A stretch of 18,573 nucleotides of DNA from contig CAJXGZ010000012.1 in the NCBI GenBank assembly GCA_913053795.1, forward strand, positions 1 through 18,573. Reading direction: 5' to 3'. The DNA is from an uncultured Rhodospirillales bacterium (GTDB lineage: Bacteria; Pseudomonadota; Alphaproteobacteria; Rhodospirillales; 2-02-FULL-58-16). The translations under genes were made by a program, and so were the position numbers. The notes under the pieces are model-generated. The model saw only the letters and a program-made list of their open reading frames with translations, was not told where the DNA came from and made no database searches. Numbering within the stretch: the stretch's first letter is position 1; every line of letters starts with the position of its first letter. Below are positions 15,147 to 18,573 of this stretch, one piece after another.

Positions 15147-16908
15147 GGCTGATCCGTTTTACCATTTTTAAAAGGTTGCCGCCATCCTCTGGCGGCGGCA
15201 TGAAAGCCACTTCGTCCATGACCTCGCGGATGAAGTGGGTGCCCAGGCCGCCGGGGCGCACGTCGTCCAGTTCGCGCGGCCTAATCACGGCGGTGTCCAC
15301 CGTCTTGGCGAAGTCCCTGAGCAAGATAATCATTTCATCCTCATTATGGCGGATTTCCAAAATAATTTCTCCGTTAGGCTCGTCTTTATAGGCATGGCGG
15401 ATCACGTTTTGGCAGGCTTCGTCGATGGCGAGAACAATATCCTGGGATGCCTCCTGGCCGCAGCCGCACAGTTCGGCGGTGGCCGAAACCAGGGAACGCA
15501 CCAGCTTCAAGCGATTGGGCTGGGACGGGAACTTGAGCTTGAGTTTGAGCTGTTTTTCGCCGCCGGCGCCGTCAGACGGGATGATCTCGACGCCCGGGTG
15601 CAGGGCAAGCATCTCCGGTTGGGCCGAGTCTTCGATGATCAGCGCCGTCAGGTCGTCGCGCAGCGCCTGATCGTCGCGGTTGATGCGGGCGATAATGGCG
15701 TCCAGGCGTTTGGGGGCGGAAAGGGCGGCGTTTTCCTCGATCAACTTCTTCAAGCCGTCCACCTGGAGCTCGCTTCCGTCCTCCACGTATCCTTCGGTTA
15801 GGCCGTCGGTAAACACGTAGAGCGTCCCGCCCTTGAGGTCCAATTCGGTTTCCGGAAACCCCCCGTCCTCCACCAGCAGGGGCGATATGCCAAGGGGCGG
15901 CGCCTCCGCCGGCAGCGCCGTGAAGGCGCCGTTGGCGTCATGAAAAAGCGGCGGCTCGTGTCCGGCGTTGGCCAGGCGCACGTGGCCGGTCTTGGGATCG
16001 TAGACGCCGCCGACCATGGTGACGAACATGCCCCGTGTGGCGGTTTCGCAGATTTCGGCGTTGATCTTGGCGAGCAGGAGTCCCGGTTCGTGAATGGTTT
16101 TGCCGAGACAGCGAAACAAGCTGGCGGTCTTGGCCATCAGCAGGGCGGCGTTCATGCCCTTGCCGGAAACATCGGCGAGGTTGAAGCAGATGCGCCCGTC
16201 GTCCAGCGGGAAAAAGTCGTAAAAATCCCCGGAAACCATGCGCGCCGGCAAGTTGACGCCGTGTACTGGAAAAGATTCGCTCCGTTTATCGGGCAGCAGG
16301 CTGCGCTGGATTTCCGCGGCCAGCTCCAACTCGCGCTTGACCCGTTCCTGCTCCACCAGGGCTTCGGCCATGCGGGCGTTGATGATGGCCAGGGCGGCCG
16401 ACGAGCTCAGCGCCTGGAGAAGCTGCAAGTCGGCTTCGCTGAACAGGCCGTCGCCGCCGACCTTGTTGACCAGTTCAATGGCCCCGATGCATTGGTCGTG
16501 CACGCTCATCGGCGCGCACAGGATGGATTTGGTGACGAAGCCGGTTTGTTTGTCCACGGCCTGTTGGAAGTTGGGGTCCTTGGTGACGTCGCGGACGATC
16601 TCGGCGATGTTGTTCTGGACGCAGTAGCCGACAATGCCCTCGTCGCCGCCAAGGGTCAGGCCGGTGATCTCCGTATCCCCGGAACAGGATGTGCAGCACA
16701 GTTTTTCGCCGGTCTCGTCAAGCAGAAACAAAGCGCCGCCGACGGCGTTCAAATGACGGGTGATCCGCGCAAGCCCCTTGTTCAGCGTCTCCTCGATATC
16801 CATGGACGCGGCGAAGTCCCGGCCCATGAGCGCCAACAGCTCAAGGTGGTCGGAAAAATTCTCCACATCTCCGCCGGTTGGGATTTTTTTGGCCGCCTGT
16901 TTAACCAT
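15136..16908 (-). CDS. GAF - PP2C (SpoIIE/RsbU) phosphatase - HATPase (RsbW-like) kinase fusion
   Basis: This is a cytoplasmic regulator of 590 residues from ATG 16908 (602 from a TTG at 16944, which has GGAGG about 13 nt away; the start is uncertain). Residues about 38-180 form a GAF sensor domain. A helical linker (EALVEQERVKRELELAAEIQ) leads to a SpoIIE/RsbU PP2C phosphatase (about 205-428) with metal-site motifs SGDFYDFF (226-233), DVSGKG (247-252), FTDGLTE (366-372) and RDDLT (417-421). A histidine-kinase-like ATPase follows (about 465-588) with E497, N501 and H505 in AIDEACQNVIRHAY and GGLG (554-557), as in RsbW/SpoIIAB anti-sigma kinases. One chain thus holds opposing phosphatase and kinase activities for a STAS substrate, which the next gene encodes with an 11-bp overlap. 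No sigma factor is nearby. It starts about 40 bp after the subunit III remnant. Confidence 0.88.
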   Translation of the reverse strand: MVKQAAKKIPTGGDVENFSDHLELLALMGRDFAASMDIEETLNKGLARITRHLNAVGGALFLLDETGEKLCCTSCSGDTEITGLTLGGDEGIVGYCVQNNIAEIVRDVTKDPNFQQAVDKQTGFVTKSILCAPMSVHDQCIGAIELVNKVGGDGLFSEADLQLLQALSSSAALAIINARMAEALVEQERVKRELELAAEIQRSLLPDKRSESFPVHGVNLPARMVSGDFYDFFPLDDGRICFNLADVSGKGMNAALLMAKTASLFRCLGKTIHEPGLLLAKINAEICETATRGMFVTMVGGVYDPKTGHVRLANAGHEPPLFHDANGAFTALPAEAPPLGISPLLVEDGGFPETELDLKGGTLYVFTDGLTEGYVEDGSELQVDGLKKLIEENAALSAPKRLDAIIARINRDDQALRDDLTALIIEDSAQPEMLALHPGVEIIPSDGAGGEKQLKLKLKFPSQPNRLKLVRSLVSATAELCGCGQEASQDIVLAIDEACQNVIRHAYKDEPNGEIILEIRHNEDEMIILLRDFAKTVDTAVIRPRELDDVRPGGLGTHFIREVMDEVAFMPPPEDGGNLLKMVKRISHET

Positions 16909-16950
16909 GGCGACACTATGCCCCGAAATGGAGGCTTTGGGCAATTGGCG

Positions 16951-17229
16951 TTAATTCCCTCCCCACCAATAGAACCATGTGAACAGGAACACCCAGACGA
17001 CATCGACGAAGTGCCAGTACCACTCGGCGGCCTGAAAGCCGACGTGATGTTCGCCAAGGAAGCGCCCTGACCGGACGCGGAGGAAGCAGACGCCCAGGAA
17101 AAGCACGCCGATCAAGACGTGAAGGCCGTGGAACCCCGTCGCCATGTAGAAGGTGGACGGATAAACGCCGTCGACGAAGGCGAAGACCAGGGCGAGTTTT
17201 CTGTTTTTTCGTCGTTGGCGTGGCTCCAT
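16951..17229 (-). pseudogene. Cytochrome c oxidase subunit III remnant (C-terminal third) joined to a foreign N-terminus
   Basis: The 92-residue frame from ATG 17229 ends in a recognisable subunit III C-terminus: DGVYPSTFYMATGFHGLHVL, then EHHVGFQAAEWYWHFVDVVWVF. Subunit III is normally about 260-290 residues with seven helices; only the last two or so remain. The first 15 or so residues (MEPRQRRKNRKLALV) do not fit subunit III. They resemble the N-terminus of a small oxidase-associated protein or of CtaG/Cox11, genes that usually lie between coxA and coxC. This looks like an in-frame deletion fusing two neighbouring genes near LALV/FAF. It follows the coxA remnant by 16 bp, and a GGAG lies about 10 nt before the ATG. 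It may still be translated, but a working subunit III is very unlikely. Confidence 0.8.
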
Positions 17230-17245
17230 GAAACGAATGCTCCGG

Positions 17246-17881
17246 TTACTCCGCCGGTTGGCCCAGCAGGGGCGGTTGCTCGAAGGAATGCTCGGGCGGC
17301 GGCGAACTCACCGTCCACTCAAGCGTCTTTGCGCCGTCGCCCCATGGGTTGGCGGCCGCCCGCTCTCCCGAGACGAAGGTTTTGTAGATGATGTAGAAGA
17401 ACAACAAAGTTCCCGCGGCCGCGATATAGGCTCCGATCGAGGACACCATGTTCAACCCGGCGTAGGCGTCCGGATAGTCCGGAACGCGCCTGGGCATGCC
17501 GGCGACGCCAAGAAAATGTTGAGGAAAAAAGGCCAGGTTGACGCCGATAAAGGTGATCCAGAAATGTATCTTGCCAAGGGTTTCCGGATACTGGCGCCCG
17601 GACATCTTGGCGACCCAGTAATAAAAGCCGGCGAATATGGCGAACACAGCGCCCAGCGACAGCACATAGTGGAAATGGGCGACCACGTAATAGGTGTCGT
17701 GCATGACCACGTCGACGCCGCCGATGAGACCGGCGACCATGGCGAAAACGATATACATGGTGCCGATGTCTTTATGGTTGGTGGAAAACAGCCATCTCCG
17801 CCACCCGTAAGGCTTCGCGTGTCCGGGATGCTCGCCGTGGCCCTTGTTCCCCATCTGGGCGGCTTCGGGGCGTATGCCCAT
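17246..17881 (-). pseudogene. coxA: Cytochrome c oxidase subunit I with a large internal in-frame deletion
   Basis: The frame is open for 211 residues, against about 520-550 for normal CoxA. Residues 1-55 are a normal N-terminus (WLFSTNHKDIGTMY, then the first helix VFAMVAGLIGG). The sequence then passes directly into VDVVMHDTYYVVAHFHYVL (56-74), which in complete proteins lies about 300 residues further on, and continues to a plausible C-terminus. Helices 2-9 are gone, with the first haem a ligand and all three CuB histidines; only the AHFHY haem ligands (His69, His71) stay. Catalysis is therefore impossible. The ATG has AAGGGG upstream and lies 12 bp after the coxB frame end. An assembly error is the main alternative. 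Confidence 0.85.
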
Positions 17882-17893
17882 TTTTCGTCCCCT

Positions 17894-18573
17894 TTAATTT
17901 CTTGGGACGTCGACGGCGGCCAGCCGCGGCATCCGCGCCGTCCCGGAAAGACCGCCGGCGAATTCCTTGCGGGCGTTATCGAGCCAAGCGGCGAAGGCTT
18001 TCTTGGAAACGGCCTCGATGGCCACCGGCATGAAACCGTGGTTGATCCCGCACAGCTCCGAGCATTATCCGTAATAAAGACCTTCCCTGTCGATCCGCAC
18101 CCAGGTTTCATTGATGCGGCCCGGCACGGCGTCGGTCTTGAGGCCCAGCGCCGGCAGCGCCCAGCTATGGATCACGTCATCGGAAGTGACGATGACCCGA
18201 ACCGTGGTGTTCACCGGCAGCACCACGCGATAATCGGTCGCCAGAAGGCGCGGCTGGCCGGGTTCAATCTCTTCCTCCGGCGTCATCACGCTGTCGAAGG
18301 CGAGATCGCCGTGATCGGGGTATTCGTAGGACCAGCACCACTGATGGCCGATGACCTTCAGGGTCATCTCGGCGTCTTGAGCGCGGTCCAGGTAATACAA
18401 CAGCTTGAGCGAAGGAAAGGCGATGGCGGCAAGGATGATCACCGGAACCGCCGTCCAAACCACCTCAAGCAGCGTGTTGTGGGCGACTTTGCTGGGATTG
18501 GGATTGCGCTTGGCGTTGACGAAATGGTGCCTTATTTGATTGGCTTCGCCGTCGGGTTCCTTGCCGGCGTGTT
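17894..18573 (-). pseudogene. coxB: Cytochrome c oxidase subunit II interrupted by a stop codon before the CuA motif (partial, N-terminus off window)
   Basis: From the right edge the frame reads as typical subunit II: NPNPSKVAHNTLLEVVWTAV with the second membrane helix, GHQWCWSYEYPD (usually GHQWYWSYEY), LPVNTTVRVIVTSDDVIHSW with the CuA histidine, and ETWVRIDREGLYYG. A TAA at 18067-18065 then stands where Gln is normal. The same frame continues without damage for 56 codons with CSELCGINHGFMPVAIEAV and stops at 17894-17896. The TAA thus cuts off both CuA cysteines, the second His and the Met ligand. CAA to TAA is one transition. TAA cannot encode Gln here because other genes in the window (the amgK- and mlaE-type genes) end in TAA. 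The first helix and signal are off the window. Confidence 0.87.

Noticed and set aside
15940..17070. 376-codon plus-strand open frame
   Set aside because: It is antisense to the GAF-PP2C-HATPase gene and the subunit III remnant, with Gly/Asp/Val-rich composition typical of a shadow frame.
18065..18067. UAA recoded as glutamine
   Set aside because: Other well-supported genes in the window (for example the amgK- and mlaE-type genes) end with TAA, so the codon is a stop in this organism.

Overview
The window looks chromosomal and alphaproteobacterial. It is GC-rich and densely packed. It carries an alphaproteobacterial-type AddB, a GapR/DUF2312 protein, the AmgK-MurU pair coupled to TsaE, a TrxR-like ferredoxin-NADP reductase and an aa3-type cytochrome oxidase locus. 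I cannot name a genus. A Rhodospirillales-like organism is a guess. There are no RNA genes, insertion sequences or CRISPR arrays that I can see.

Layout. (A) 1-4011, minus strand: tsaE > amgK > murU > addB, each overlapping the next by 4-10 bp; addB runs off the left edge. (B) 4106-5119, plus: a type 2 ferredoxin-NADP reductase. (C) 5175-6559, minus: a lone Flp pilin with a CRP-like promoter, and upstream of it a receiver-HPt response regulator. (D) 6751-6996, plus: gapR, overlapping tail to tail with cysC (6969-7628, minus). (E) 7746-8405, plus: elbB. (F) 8406-11464: a control region with two perfect 17-bp dyads and a sigma-54-type promoter, then nirB and nirD, the NADH-dependent nitrite reductase. 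(G) 11483-16908, minus: a tightly coupled six-gene operon. It encodes a GAF-PP2C phosphatase-RsbW-like kinase fusion, a STAS protein, an MlaE-type permease, an MlaF-type ATPase, an MCE (MlaD-type) protein and a PqiC-type lipoprotein. (H) 16951-18573, minus: remnants of coxB, coxA and a coxC/ctaE-type gene, all three visibly broken.

Two parts stand out. Region G joins a complete partner-switching module (phosphatase, kinase and STAS antagonist) to an MCE/Mla lipid transporter in one operon. In E. coli the STAS protein MlaB is a subunit of that transporter. This suggests, as inference, that a GAF-sensed signal controls lipid transport through phosphorylation of the transporter's own STAS subunit. 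Region H is an aa3 oxidase operon caught in decay: coxB has a TAA just before its copper-ligand motif, coxA has lost most of its core by an in-frame deletion, and subunit III survives only as a C-terminal piece joined to an unrelated N-terminus. Region G begins directly behind this debris.

The nir control region is a third point of interest. It has a near-consensus -24/-12 element with a paired dyad about 110-155 bp upstream of it, the arrangement expected for an enhancer-binding activator.
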